A stretch of 64,000 nt of DNA from Osedax fenrisi (taxonomy: Eukaryota; Annelida; Polychaeta; Sabellida; Siboglinidae), in NCBI GenBank assembly GCA_964019155.1, contig OZ025244.1, positions 8,484,919 through 8,548,918 on the forward strand, in the 5' to 3' direction. How positions within the stretch are numbered: the first letter of the stretch is position 1; each line of letters begins with the position of its first letter. Under the pieces are notes generated by a model. It searched no databases and had not been told where the DNA came from. It saw only the letters and a list, made by a program, of their open reading frames with translations. Below, in pieces: positions 42,749-53,024 of this stretch. Both the position numbers and the translations under genes were made by a program.

Positions 42749-44509
42749 ATATCTAAATTCAAATGATTATAATATCGATCAAAAAGTAGAATATTTTAAT
42801 AATATTATTAAGAACATATGTTCTAAGTAAATTATGTATATCACATGTTCCTAATATAAATAATACAATTAAACAGGTACTTCCGAAGAATTTATTATAA
42901 TTGAATAAGCAAGTAAACAGTTTATTTCGAAAATCTAAAACTTATTTGCAATATAATTATAATTGGAAAGAAGCAAAAAAAAAATCAAAAATAATTAATC
43001 ATTAAGAATCAAATTAGATTATTTAAATGTTATGAGGGAGATTAATGTAATTAATTCAAAAAATAAATTAAAGTTTTATAAATTTATGAAAAAAAAACAT
43101 TTTAAATCTGGAGTATTTCCTCTAATTGATATATCAAATAATACTATTTAATTTTCAGATCTCGACAAAGCAAATACATAAAATTCATATTTTAGGTCAA
43201 TTCAACAAAATGATAATGGAAATTTACCAGAATTTTATAATTTAACTAAACAAATATTTGATAATATTGATTTAAATCCTGAAATAATTAAAATATGTTT
43301 AAATAGACTAAAAATTACACATACTATATTCTGAACTGATGGGATACCATCTTCTATATTAAAATTATGATATATTGAATTATGTAGGCTTTTATATATC
43401 TATTATTTTTAATTCATATTTATATCGGGTAATATACCGACAATTTGGAAAAAATCTATAATCACACCAATTTAAAAAAAGGGTGAACCATCAAATTCAA
43501 ATAACTATAAGCCTATTTAAATAACATGTGTAATATGTAGAGTATATACTAATATAGAGACTAATATTATTCTCATAGACCAACTTGAAAGAGTGCACAG
43601 ATTAGTTACAAGATATTTCGAATAATTGTAGAACTAGAAGTAATTGTCTATTTTGACAAACTACTTTTTTTTAACAGAAATTTATAATTGTATATTGATT
43701 TATGTTTCATTTTGTATCTTAATTATTGCATTATCTCTTCGGGTTTTTTTTAAATGTCTTTTTGTTATAGAAAATTTGGGTTTTTATATCTATATTTCAA
43801 ATATATGTAATATAAAATTAATAATTATTATTACAGATAAAGTAGGAAGTATTATTTTATTTTTGTTTGTTCCGTATTATATTGCTGATTTATATATATT
43901 TTTTATATATATTTCAAATGTATTATATTATTAAAATACAATATTAATAATTTACTATTATTTCAGATTATAGTGATAAGTATTATATTGTTTGTTTCAT
44001 AATATTATTGGTTTTTTTTTTATTAAAGTATTCTGTTTGTGTATAGGTATATTGGTTTATTTTATTTCTAACGTGTTCTGTTTATAATATATTTAAAATT
44101 TATCATTTAAATATTAAACTATATAACGTATAATTTATTACTAAAACAGGGTACAAAGATAAGAAGAATTCTATAAAGTCAAAGTAGAAATTTAATATTT
44201 CGATGCCACTTACAAAATAATGTATTTTATTTCTATTTTCGATTATTTTTACACTATCTTTTATTTCTATTTTGATCATTTTTCGTTTATTTTTACTATA
44301 TGATTTATTTCTACTTTCGCTTGTTTTTCGTTTATTTTTACGGTAACTGTAAAACGTTTTCATTTCTTTACTTTTTTAATTTCGTATTATTCTTTATTTA
44401 TTTCTATAACGTATGTTATCGTTAGCAAATATTTATATTTTATTCTTTCAATTATATTTTCGGCTATGTATTTGCTTAAATAAATTATCAATCAATCAAT
44501 ACATAGAAC

Positions 44510-45080
44510 TTTAGAATGATATACTATTTCAAATGATTTGACCATATCGATATAGATAATATAAATAAATATATATTAAATGAATGGCCACTATAGTGGC
44601 TTTACTAATATGTTTATACAATTCTAAGGTTCAGTGGAGTTCAGTGGATCTACCAGCTAAAAATCCATATTTTTCCATACATAAATTATAATTTATATAA
44701 TTAATCTTAAAATTATATTTTTATAAAAATTATTTGAATTGAGAAAAATAGATGAAAATTATTCAGAAAGATAATCTGCTTTATCAAAGCCATTAATATA
44801 AATAATATTATGATCGACTCGATTTCTGAGTGGAAGTATGATATTTTTGTTATTTAATTTGGTGTTTATATTATTATAAAAAGAAGATTTTGTAGTTTAT
44901 GAGTACATTTTATGTTCAACATCAATATTATATTGCTTTATTTTATCTGATAATAAATATTGGTTATACCTCATTATATCCCTTATATAAACATTATAAG
45001 TATAGGGTTATACATTATATATGCATTATAACTATATATCAAATGTTTCTATGTAAGACTCAGCACTTATTTAGTAGTTT
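44510..45080. other. AT-rich spacer, no gene seen
   Basis: No coding block supported. The open frames here are short and of biased composition. Confidence 0.4.
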
Positions 45081-45084
45081 CTTA

Positions 45085-45657
45085 ATTGATAAGTGATATT
45101 TATGAATTTTATTAGAAAAAGGTGTGTATAACTCATTGAGTTAAACTCAATGATATTATTAGTAATATTATTAAAAGTGTAAATCAGCTCATCACAGTAA
45201 TTGCACGAGGACAAAACATTAGTCCAATCAAGTAACACAATATGAGTTTGTATACTATAAATATAACTTTTATTATAATTAACCAGGGCTGGATATGTAT
45301 TATGATTATGATTACCATAATTTAAATAATTATCTGGGATTATTAAATCAGAGTAAATAGCAAAATGTTCACTAACTTTTAATAATTCTAAAGCAGTATG
45401 AGGTGTACTATTATATATTTAAAGCTTGCTCTATGTTCATCTTTAATCTCTTCTATACAATCTCTGGCCTTTTCTACCCATTCTTCAACATCGTTTCTTG
45501 AAAACATACTCAGTTTTAGTTCGGCTCTATATTCTGTCATTTCTCTTGTATATGTGTTATCTGGTATTATTGATTCTTCCTTAAGTTTGATATTGTCTAC
45601 TGGTCTAATTTCTTTGTTATTCATATATAGCCAACTATAACAATTCGTATAATGCAT
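45085..45657 (-). pseudogene. unrecognised two-frame coding fragment
   Basis: First frame (45657-45388): SWLYMNNKEIRPVDNIKLKE, YTREMTEYRAELKLSMFSRN and DVEEWVEKARDCIEEIKDEH. Then, after a frame change at ASFK, a longer open stretch to about 45090: YNSTPHTALELLKVSEHFAI, SDLIIPDNYLNY, SYIYSIQTHIVLLDWTNVLS, SCNYCDELIYTFNN. Composition is too even for chance and the two frames join smoothly, so this was once a protein of at least 185 residues with a CxxC near its end. I do not recognise the family. Confidence 0.4.
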
Positions 45658-45834
45658 GTATATTTTATACGTATACTATTAAAAGATTGTATCGTGATAT
45701 GTGACACGTGATATGCGTACAACGTATAACGTATATACTATACAGTATATTATATAGTTATCTATTAAATAGATCTATATATAGTACCACAATCTATTAT
45801 AAGTAAATAGTATTATAAATATTATAAACGTACT

Positions 45835-46240
45835 TATATATATAGTAACAATAATATATATTTATATATAGTAACAACTATACATATATATATATATATA
45901 CACACATATATATATAGTAACAATAATATATATTTACATATAGTAACAACTATACATATATATATACACACATATATATATAGTAACAATAATATATATT
46001 TACATATAGTAACAACTATACATATATATACACACATATATAGTAACAATAATATATATTTATATATAGTAACAACTATACATATATATATACACATATA
46101 TATAGTAACAATAATATATATTTATATATAGCAACAACTATACATATATATATACACATATATATATAGTAACAATAATATATTTCTATATATATATATA
46201 GCAACAACCATACATATATATATACACATATATACAGTAA
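45835..46240. repeat. tandem repeat, 66- to 73-bp unit
   Basis: Seven units of ATATAGTAACAATAATATAT followed by ATATAGTAACAACTATACAT and (TA)n/CACA. The Tyr/Ile-rich frame across it is an artefact. Confidence 0.85.
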
Positions 46241-46499
46241 TAATTCGTTGCAATGAGTTTCTATAATGCGTATTATTGTGATATGCCTGCGTTAGCACTT
46301 ACCTCCTTATATTCGACCACTTCTGACACCAATGTAGAGGATTCGGGCATAGGTATAAAGTATTATATAGGTAATGTATCACTAACGTATTAAGATTAAC
46401 TAAACTTCTCGGAGGCGTTAGTCAGTGCTAACGCAGTCATGCATATCACTGCATCAATACGTTATTTATGCATATCACAACATATATATATATATATAT

Positions 46500-46904
46500 A
46501 CATGTGTCTAAGGGTGTAGCTTATTAAGAATTTATATACAGCATCCGTATTATTTTTCCCTATACTATCGCAGATTCATACCTCTCGCTTCAGGTAATCC
46601 GCAATTAAGAGACACCAGTGGTTTTCATTTAAATCTATACCCATCAGGATCGTCTTAGGGTGCGCTGTTTGAATAAACGGGGTGTAATGTATACTATAAG
46701 GGGTTTCTTAATGGTGGTGAAATAGAACGATAAAATTGCCGATTTATATACATCAGATTCGTCAGTAGTATATTCTCTACTAATCACGAAATTATCAGCT
46801 TTATCTTCTCCATCTATGGGGTTGATCAGTCTGAGTAGAGAAACGACTTCTGAGATAGCTAATTTGTCACGTTGTGGTATGCATGTACCTATATTATAGT
46901 CGTA
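46500..46904 (-). pseudogene. Ulp1-like (C48) cysteine-protease exon, copy A
   Basis: Exon after an acceptor (ACTTCATTAG|TACGAC): DYNIGTCIPQRDKLAISEVV, LLRLINPIDGEDKADNFVIS, SDVYKSAILSFYFTTIKKP, LIVYITPRLFKQRT, a frame change, ILMGIDLNENHWCLLIADYL, KREV, a TGA, ICDSIGKNNTDAVYKFL. NHW and the Asp of CDSIG are separated by 17 positions, as between the catalytic His and Asp of Ulp1/SENP proteases. The Gln and Cys of the active site would be on a following exon, not found. Likely a mobile-element gene, since fragments recur at 50850 and 51790. Confidence 0.5.
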
Positions 46905-46909
46905 CTAAT

Positions 46910-47221
46910 GAAGTTGTGTGTTATATATGTTCATATATATGTACATGTATACTTACTATATACAACCATATGTGATATATTGCATAACGCATAACCATAT
47001 ATATAACTCTTGTTACGTGTATTATAATATATTAATGTATATATAAATGTCTCGATACATTTTAGCTTCTACAAAAACCCGTGTGTAAACCTAAATATGA
47101 TCAAATCTGATAACAATCGGATATATATATATAATAATAATAATAATATTTATTAGAAGAAATTTAATTTATATAGGTATATATATATATATATATATAT
47201 ATGTAAATTTATATATATATG

Positions 47222-47259
<38 letters not shown>

Positions 47260-47310
47260 AATTGTAAAAATAATTTTATAAAAATAATATAAATTTAATA
47301 TTATAAAAAG
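46910..47310. other. AT-rich spacer with (TA)n, no gene seen
   Basis: (TA)n tracts at 47178-47202 and 47229-47256. Confidence 0.5.
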
Positions 47311-47314
47311 CATA

Positions 47315-47700
47315 CAATGAACTTTGGGGTTGAAATTCCTGTAAAACTCACATAGCATCTGAGTGAAAATCCACTTAGTATACGATACCTTGACGAGGTT
47401 AAGTGGCCCCTATGAATAGGTCCAAATTCGTATTAAATAGTAATCCATAGAACTGCATTATTTATTACAATATTTAAAATTGATACTTTAACTATTCTCC
47501 AGATATATTAAATTATTAATAAATTAATTAATTTTTATCGATACTTTATTTATTTCCCATATTATATGTAAGTAAATATGAAATATGTGGTCAATTTCAG
47601 GTCGAATAATGTTATCATATATCAAAATAACTACCAAACTATCACCATGGCATAGCCGGGTGATGGGCCTTCTTTATAAATAACATTAGTAACTATAATG
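47315..47700. repeat. hairpin-rich dispersed repeat, copy 2
   Basis: Same order as 39945: CCACTTA...ACCTTGACGAGGT...TAAGTGG, CCTATGAATAGG, and the closing hairpin ATCACCATGGCATAGCCGGG TGATGGGCC. The last stem reads ATCACC/GGTGAT here against ATCAACC/GGTTGAT in copy 1. Confidence 0.65.
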
Positions 47701-47794
47701 TATACATATATATATATATATACTTCTTCACTTCAATCACTTTTAATATATGTAATAATAGTACACTATTAATTGTATATGTAAAGAGTATACT

Positions 47795-47828
47795 TTTAAA
47801 CACACACACACATATACACACACACACT

Positions 47829-47882
<54 letters not shown>
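47795..47882. repeat. (CA)n then (TA)n microsatellite
   Basis: CACACACACACATATACACACACACACTCACA followed by a pure (TA)n run. Confidence 0.9.
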
Positions 47883-47887
<5 letters not shown>

Positions 47888-47889
47888 GT

Positions 47890-48545
47890 ACAAATAAATT
47901 ATCGGCTCTCGTTAAAACCATGGATGACTTAACATGAGAACGGCATCGAACCGAAATTAGAACCATATAGGTGAATATCTAAGTGAAAACTTAATCTAAG
48001 TTCCTTGAAGGGATGGGAGGATACAGGAAAATAAAATATAAATTAATAATAAAATTATAATATATTAATACCTAATAGGTATCATATATCATGTATATTA
48101 TTATTTATATGCGTAAACTTAAAGCTAGTATATTATATAAGTATATTATATATATTATATAATATTTAGATTTATTTATTTAATTCACTATAATTTCTTT
48201 TATTCTCTTTATTAAATTAAATTTTGATTCGTTGAATTATATCATCCAATCAACTATTGACACAGTTAATAAATTAAACGTTTGTTTTGTTTACTACGTT
48301 ACCAAAGTAGTATTTAGTAATTAATATTCTTAAATGTAGTTATATTTTCATAGACAATAATTATAATATTAATTTACAGTAAGTATATATATATGTTAAT
48401 AAAGTTAATAATATAATATATATATAGGCTAATATATATTTATGCATATTTTATAAATATATTTACTAATAATAACATTACATATTTAATATTTCGTATC
48501 CTTAATTTACATACTATATATTGTGTTGCTATACTAATTATATGA
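47890..48545. other. AT-rich spacer, no gene seen
   Basis: No coding block and no repeat beyond short TA tracts. Confidence 0.4.
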
Positions 48546-48561
48546 CATTTATTTGTGTAGG

Positions 48562-48626
48562 TTTAATTGATGATGTTGACGTTAATGCCCCTCCCAGTCA
48601 CACAGAATGTATACGCCCACTATGAC
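48562..48626 (+). other. possible short terminal exon
   Basis: After TTTATTTGTGTAG a frame reads GLIDDVDVNAPPSHTECIRP and ends in TGA. It is less AT-rich than its surroundings. Unrecognised; could be a remnant exon. Confidence 0.2.
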
Positions 48627-48915
48627 AGCTAATACGTTGCATCTAAGTTTGATCGGATGTGGATTCCTATCAGCTTATAATATCGGGTTAATCAGCAAAT
48701 AACATAAAATATGAAATAGGCTATATATGTATCCAATATGATTACAAGTTATAATATAAATACATATATGAATAACGATTTCATTATCAATATATTAATG
48801 GGTATTTATTTCTATTTCACGATTAGAAAGTCACTTTCAAAGTGTTATCAAGAAAAGTCATTATAGTGATATGAAATCTTACACATATCTTCAAGATATC
48901 ATATCTTCATATATA

Positions 48916-48918
<3 letters not shown>

Positions 48919-48962
<44 letters not shown>

Positions 48963-49100
48963 AATATATTGAATATATTTGTATAAGTAGTAATTATTTA
49001 GGATGATATAATTTATATAATAATAAATAGTAATATTGTCTATAAAATAAGTTATAATTATATAATAGCAAATAAATCTTTATAATGATGTATAACATCT

Positions 49101-49155
<55 letters not shown>
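48919..49155. repeat. (TA)n tracts
   Basis: Pure alternating runs at 48919-48957 and 49105-49154. Confidence 0.9.
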
Positions 49156-49159
<4 letters not shown>

Positions 49160-49189
49160 ATAATATAATAAATAATTAAAACTAACTTT

Positions 49190-49360
49190 TGATTGTTGAG
49201 TATTGTTCATAGGTAATCTTACTTTGGAACAATCGATGCATTCCTTTAGTGGACGTTACTAATAAATGAAATTAAAAATAATGAAATAGTAGTTATACCT
49301 TTTATAACTTTATTGTCATTCATAGCCTGGCAGCATTTCTTTTCATCTATAGAATTAATA
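49190..49360 (-). other. two possible small exons, unrecognised
   Basis: Minus strand: after ATTCTATAG a stretch EKKCCQAMNDNKVIK ends on a GTATAAC donor. About 40 bases on, after TTATTAG, TSTKGMHRLFQSKITYEQYS ends at a GTTAGT donor. Phases are compatible. Nearby minus-strand stretches (near 49540 SRVHFDSFQKEED and near 49960 KLNKMTGKINAKSKNTKKSN) might be further exons. No family recognised. Confidence 0.25.
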
Positions 49361-49379
49361 TTATTATTAGTATATATAC

Positions 49380-49385
<6 letters not shown>

Positions 49386-49450
<65 letters not shown>
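49386..49450. repeat. (TA)n/(TG)n microsatellite
   Basis: Pure (TA)n followed by GTGTGTGTGTG. Further TA runs at 49580-49604 and 49644-49671. Confidence 0.9.
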
Positions 49451-49456
<6 letters not shown>

Positions 49457-49573
49457 GGTTAAGTTCATATTTGTTCGCAATTACTTTCATATACATATGT
49501 CAGTCTTCTTCTTTTTGAAAACTATCAAAATGTACACGACTTATTACATCATTATATAATATAATAAATAATG

Positions 49574-49607
<34 letters not shown>

Positions 49608-49639
49608 TATAAAATCATGCTATATATTTATATAAAATC

Positions 49640-49677
<38 letters not shown>

Positions 49678-50246
49678 CATAATATATATTTATATAAAGT
49701 TATAATATATATAAACTATATTCTATTAATGCTAATGTTTACATTTTCTATTTAGGTGTGTACGTAGGCATGTATGTGTGCATGTAGGTGTGTGTATATG
49801 TATGCATATATATATATATATATATGCGTTCACAAAATATATAGAATATTAAATATGATATCAATACAAATTCTAACTATTACAAAAATTGCTCTTTTTT
49901 GTGTTTTTGGATTTGGCATTTATTTTTCCGGTCATTTTATTGAGTTTTTCTGAAATAACATTATTTAATGCATTATTCATATAGGAGATTATACAGAGTC
50001 ATTAATTCATATTAAATTGAGTAATTATGTGTACAATATATCAAATAAATATAGTAGGTAATATATATATATATATATATTGGATACTATGAATTAAATC
50101 AAATACAAACACATTTTATATTTAAATAGGCTATATTATAATAACAAAGAAACTAAATTAAAACAAATTACAAATTAAATTTATGTTACCAAGTAGATAT
50201 TTGATTAATTGTGTAGATATAAATTAGAGTGAGAATTTATTATGTA

Positions 50247-50247
50247 A

Positions 50248-50292
<45 letters not shown>
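50247..50292. repeat. (TA)n microsatellite
   Basis: Pure alternating run. The open frame that crosses it and continues as SEFLNSYGELSISRGSDLMI to 50444 has no recognisable domain, and I do not call it a gene. Confidence 0.85.
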
Positions 50293-50295
<3 letters not shown>

Positions 50296-50584
50296 GGTGG
50301 AGTGAATTTTTAAATAGTTATGGCGAGCTGAGTATATCTCGCGGTAGTGATTTAATGATTCATATTTATGCAGCTGTTAATGTGTGGGTTAACCTATTAA
50401 GGTTATTTGTGCAGTTTAATAATTTCAATAAGTATCCATACTGATATATGTTGTTGCCTGTATTACCATGTGCCTAGGAATAACGTACTGACATACCCTA
50501 TAGTGGTATACCACCAGATAGAAGTTAGGGGGTTATAAATAGGGAAGTATACATACGACTATAGTCGTAATTAATAAAAATCGG

Positions 50585-50734
50585 GGTATACCCCTATATA
50601 TATATATATACCAGTATACTGGTATATATATACGAGTGGCAATTATAAATATACGTGTGCAATATATATGGGAGAGTGTAAGCAATGTATATATATATCC
50701 GCTTATACTCTCCCATATATAGAGTGTGTAAGCA

Positions 50735-50785
<51 letters not shown>

Positions 50786-50808
50786 CTTATACTCTCCCAT
50801 ATATATTT

Positions 50809-50845
<37 letters not shown>
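50585..50845. repeat. palindrome and (TA)n cluster
   Basis: ATATGGGAGAGTGTAAGCAA and GCTTATACTCTCCCATATA alternate in both orientations (50666, 50698, 50785), separated by (TA)n runs (50740-50780, 50815-50845). The same TATGGGAGAGTATAAGCGGA unit occurs at 51712. Confidence 0.8.
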
Positions 50846-50849
<4 letters not shown>

Positions 50850-51115
50850 GTGTCTGAGTGTAGACTATCAAGAATTTATATACGGCATCCGTGTTATTTC
50901 TGCCTATACTATCGCAGATTCCCACTTCTCGCTTCATGTAATCCACAATTAAGAGACACCTGTGGTTTTCATTTAAATGTATACCCATCAGGATCGTCTT
51001 CGGGGTGCGCTGTTAGAATAACGGGGTGTAATATATACGAGGGGTTTCTTAATGGTTGTGAAATAGAACGACAACATTGCGGATTTAGATATATCAGATT
51101 CAGTAGTATATTTAG
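50850..51115 (-). pseudogene. Ulp1-like cysteine-protease exon, copy B
   Basis: Minus strand: YTTESDISKSAMLSFYFTTI, KKPLVYITPRYSNSAP, a frame change at the same place as copy A, then ILMGIHLNENHRCLLIVDYM, KREVGICDSIGRNNTDAVYK. Here the conserved Trp after the catalytic His has become Arg. The frame then runs out through a (TA)n tract. Upstream on the same strand (near 51500-51300) is an acidic stretch (YEDEEVEDVDLDPGRGPMGL) that may belong to the same gene. Confidence 0.5.
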
Positions 51116-51731
51116 TAGTATATTAATGGCGTATCTGATGTGTGATAACTATATATATTTATGTTGATTAATAGTATTTGAAAATGTATACTACTAAATA
51201 TGAAAAATATACAAAGTAGCACGGCGCTCTAACAATAGGAGTTCATATTTATGCAGCTGTTAATGTAATTATATATATAGCATATATATATATATATGAT
51301 AGTAAAACCCGCACAGTTTCAGCATAGCCGACTAGCGAGAAGTCTCCGGTACCATTTCTCTCTAAACTTAACCCCATTGGACCCCTCCCCGGATCTAAAT
51401 CTACATCCTCAACCTCCTCATCCTCGTATTATTGAGTGTGGCTTTAATTATGAATTCATCATCTTTATCTTCGTAGGATGTATCTTCTTTTGTTTAAACG
51501 TACGTGATTTAGTGAGCGTAATATAAATATTACTATCGAGTATATAATAATACATAATATATAAAACCCTATATATATAGTGTTATATGTCTTATGTATA
51601 TATTGTGCGGCTATAAATGTTATATATATACGAGTGGCAATTATAAATATATTTTATATAATTAAATATTATATCTCCCATATATATTACACACTTATAC
51701 GTGTGTAATATATATGGGAGAGTATAAGCGG

Positions 51732-51735
<4 letters not shown>

Positions 51736-51788
<53 letters not shown>

Positions 51789-51790
51789 AG
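51736..51790. repeat. (TA)n/(TG)n microsatellite
   Basis: Pure (TA)n followed by GTGTGTGTGTGTGAG. Confidence 0.9.
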
Positions 51791-51937
51791 TTTAGACTAT
51801 CAAGAATTTATATACGGCATCCGTGTTATTTCTGCCTATACTATCGCAGATTCCTACTTCTCGCTTCAGGTAATCCGCAATTAGGAGACACCAGTGGTTT
51901 TCATTTAAATCTATACCCATCAGGATCGTCTTATATA
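51790..51937 (-). pseudogene. Ulp1-like cysteine-protease exon, copy C (short)
   Basis: Minus strand: KTILMGIDLNENHWCLLIAD, YLKREVGICDSIGRNNTDAV, YKFLIV then TAG. Both His-Trp and the Asp are intact and there is no stop in this part, but the upstream half is cut off by a (TA)n junction at 51935. Confidence 0.5.
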
Positions 51938-52059
51938 TATATATATATATCAGTTACGCCAGTATCTGTTTATAAATTAATGTAACTAAAATACATAACA
52001 TTCTACCTGCTAGAAATCAGCTAACTCCATGAATGAAACCAAAAACTCACAAATAATGA

Positions 52060-52445
52060 AATGTTAGGTTGAAATTCCTGTAATCCTCACATAGCAACTG
52101 AGTCGAAATCCACTTAGTATACGATACCTTGACGAGGTTAAGTGGCTCCTATTAATAGGTCCAAATTCGTATTAATGAGTAATTCATAAAAATCCATTGG
52201 ATACAAATGAATTACTTATTACAATATTTAAAATTTATAAATTAATTAACGTTTCTCCAGATATTTAAAAATATTAATAGAATATATAATATTATTACCT
52301 ACATTCATTAATTTCTATAGGTTAATATATGTAGGTAAATTTTATGAAATATATGTGGTCAACTTAGAGTCAAATCAGGTACCATATATCGAAATAACTA
52401 CAAAACTATCACCCTGGCATAGCATACATTAGTAATTATAATGTG
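52060..52445. repeat. hairpin-rich dispersed repeat, copy 3
   Basis: CCACTTA...ACCTTGACGAGGT...TAAGTGG and CCTATTAATAGG are unchanged. The closing hairpin is deleted after ATCACCCTGGCATAG. Confidence 0.65.
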
Positions 52446-52744
52446 TATTAATTTTAATATTTTATCTTGAAAATAATAATAATTTTAATAATAATGATAT
52501 AAAATAATAATATTTTCATTAAATTTATAAAAATATTACATACATTAAAATACATTTATATTTAATTCAATATTTGTACACTATTTTTTTATAAATATAT
52601 ATAAATATATATTACATATTAATAAGTTAATTATCTAAACATAAATGTTACTACCTATAGAGATATTATTAATTTTATTTGTTGTAATAATTATAATTAC
52701 TTATAAGTATTACTAATTGATATAATTATTGGTATAATTCGTTT

Positions 52745-53024
52745 ATCATTATTTTCATCCTTTGTTCCACAATCAATGAAGTATGCCTACATCACTCCGA
52801 TATTAAAGAAACATAATCTTGATTCTTACAAACTATCCAACTATCGTCCTGTTTCGCAATTAACATCAATTTATAAGACTATGGAACGCATAGTTTCGCG
52901 TCAGTTTATTGATTATATCATATAGAACTATATTGCTTTCAGAGTGCATACCTTCCCAATCGTAGTACATAAACTGCCCTAAACATTGTGTTTAATTATA
53001 ATACTATTATCATACTATCTATGA
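52745..53024 (+). pseudogene. L2-like LINE RT, 5' part (split by nested insertion)
   Basis: Plus strand: SFVPQSMKYAYITPILKKHN, LDSYKLSNYRPVSQLTSIYK, TMERIVSRQFIDYII, a TAG, then after a frame change FQSAYLPNRST (stop) TALNIVFNYNTIIILSM. This is the RT segment up to just before the first catalytic Asp. The 3' part resumes at 55874. Confidence 0.75.

Larger units (their letters stand above)
41340..44505 (+). mobile_element. decayed L2/CR1-like non-LTR retrotransposon with internal inversion
   Basis: Reading in order: an ORF1 start with a PHD-like finger (MDCITCNLEINNENYIIYSC, then H-x2-C, later FKCNTC; 41368-41643); an inverted block (41650-42185); the C-terminal half of the endonuclease (IIIGDFN, INKPTRNNNLIDLLFTN; 42188-42400); RT start (TDGIPSSILKL, SGNIPTIWKKSIITPI, KKGEPSNSNNYKPI; 43300-43540); and, after a deletion of the whole catalytic palm, the RT end (DQLERVHRLVTRYF; 43575-43625). 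An AT-rich 3' region runs to the tail CTTAAATAAATTATCAATCA ATCAAT at 44505. Many stops. No YADD remains. Confidence 0.65.

Noticed and set aside
44103..44363. Lys/Ser-rich 86-codon minus-strand frame
   Set aside because: Low complexity, antisense to the 3' region of the L2-like element.
45834..46097. Tyr/Ile/Cys-rich frame of 87 codons
   Set aside because: Direct product of a 66- to 73-bp tandem repeat.
45835..46240. CRISPR-like array
   Set aside because: Units are contiguous, degenerate and AT-rich with no unique spacers; the genome is eukaryotic.
50229..50444. Plus-strand frame with SEFLNSYGELSISRGSDL as an OTU-like protease
   Set aside because: No Cys-His pair or recognisable OTU order; too short, and starts inside a (TA)n tract.
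46600..51030. Programmed frameshift in the Ulp1-like exon (both longer copies change frame at the same place)
   Set aside because: No convincing slippery sequence, and both copies are otherwise degenerate. A shared ancestral indel is simpler, though a check on an intact copy would settle it.
50533..51167. Long frames with (Tyr-Ile)n on both strands
   Set aside because: They run through (TA)n tracts. Only the Ulp1-like block inside the minus-strand frame has independent support.
39945..52445. Hammerhead ribozyme in the hairpin-rich repeat
   Set aside because: Segments such as CTGAGTGAAA look suggestive, but the CUGANGA...GAAA core is not present in all copies.
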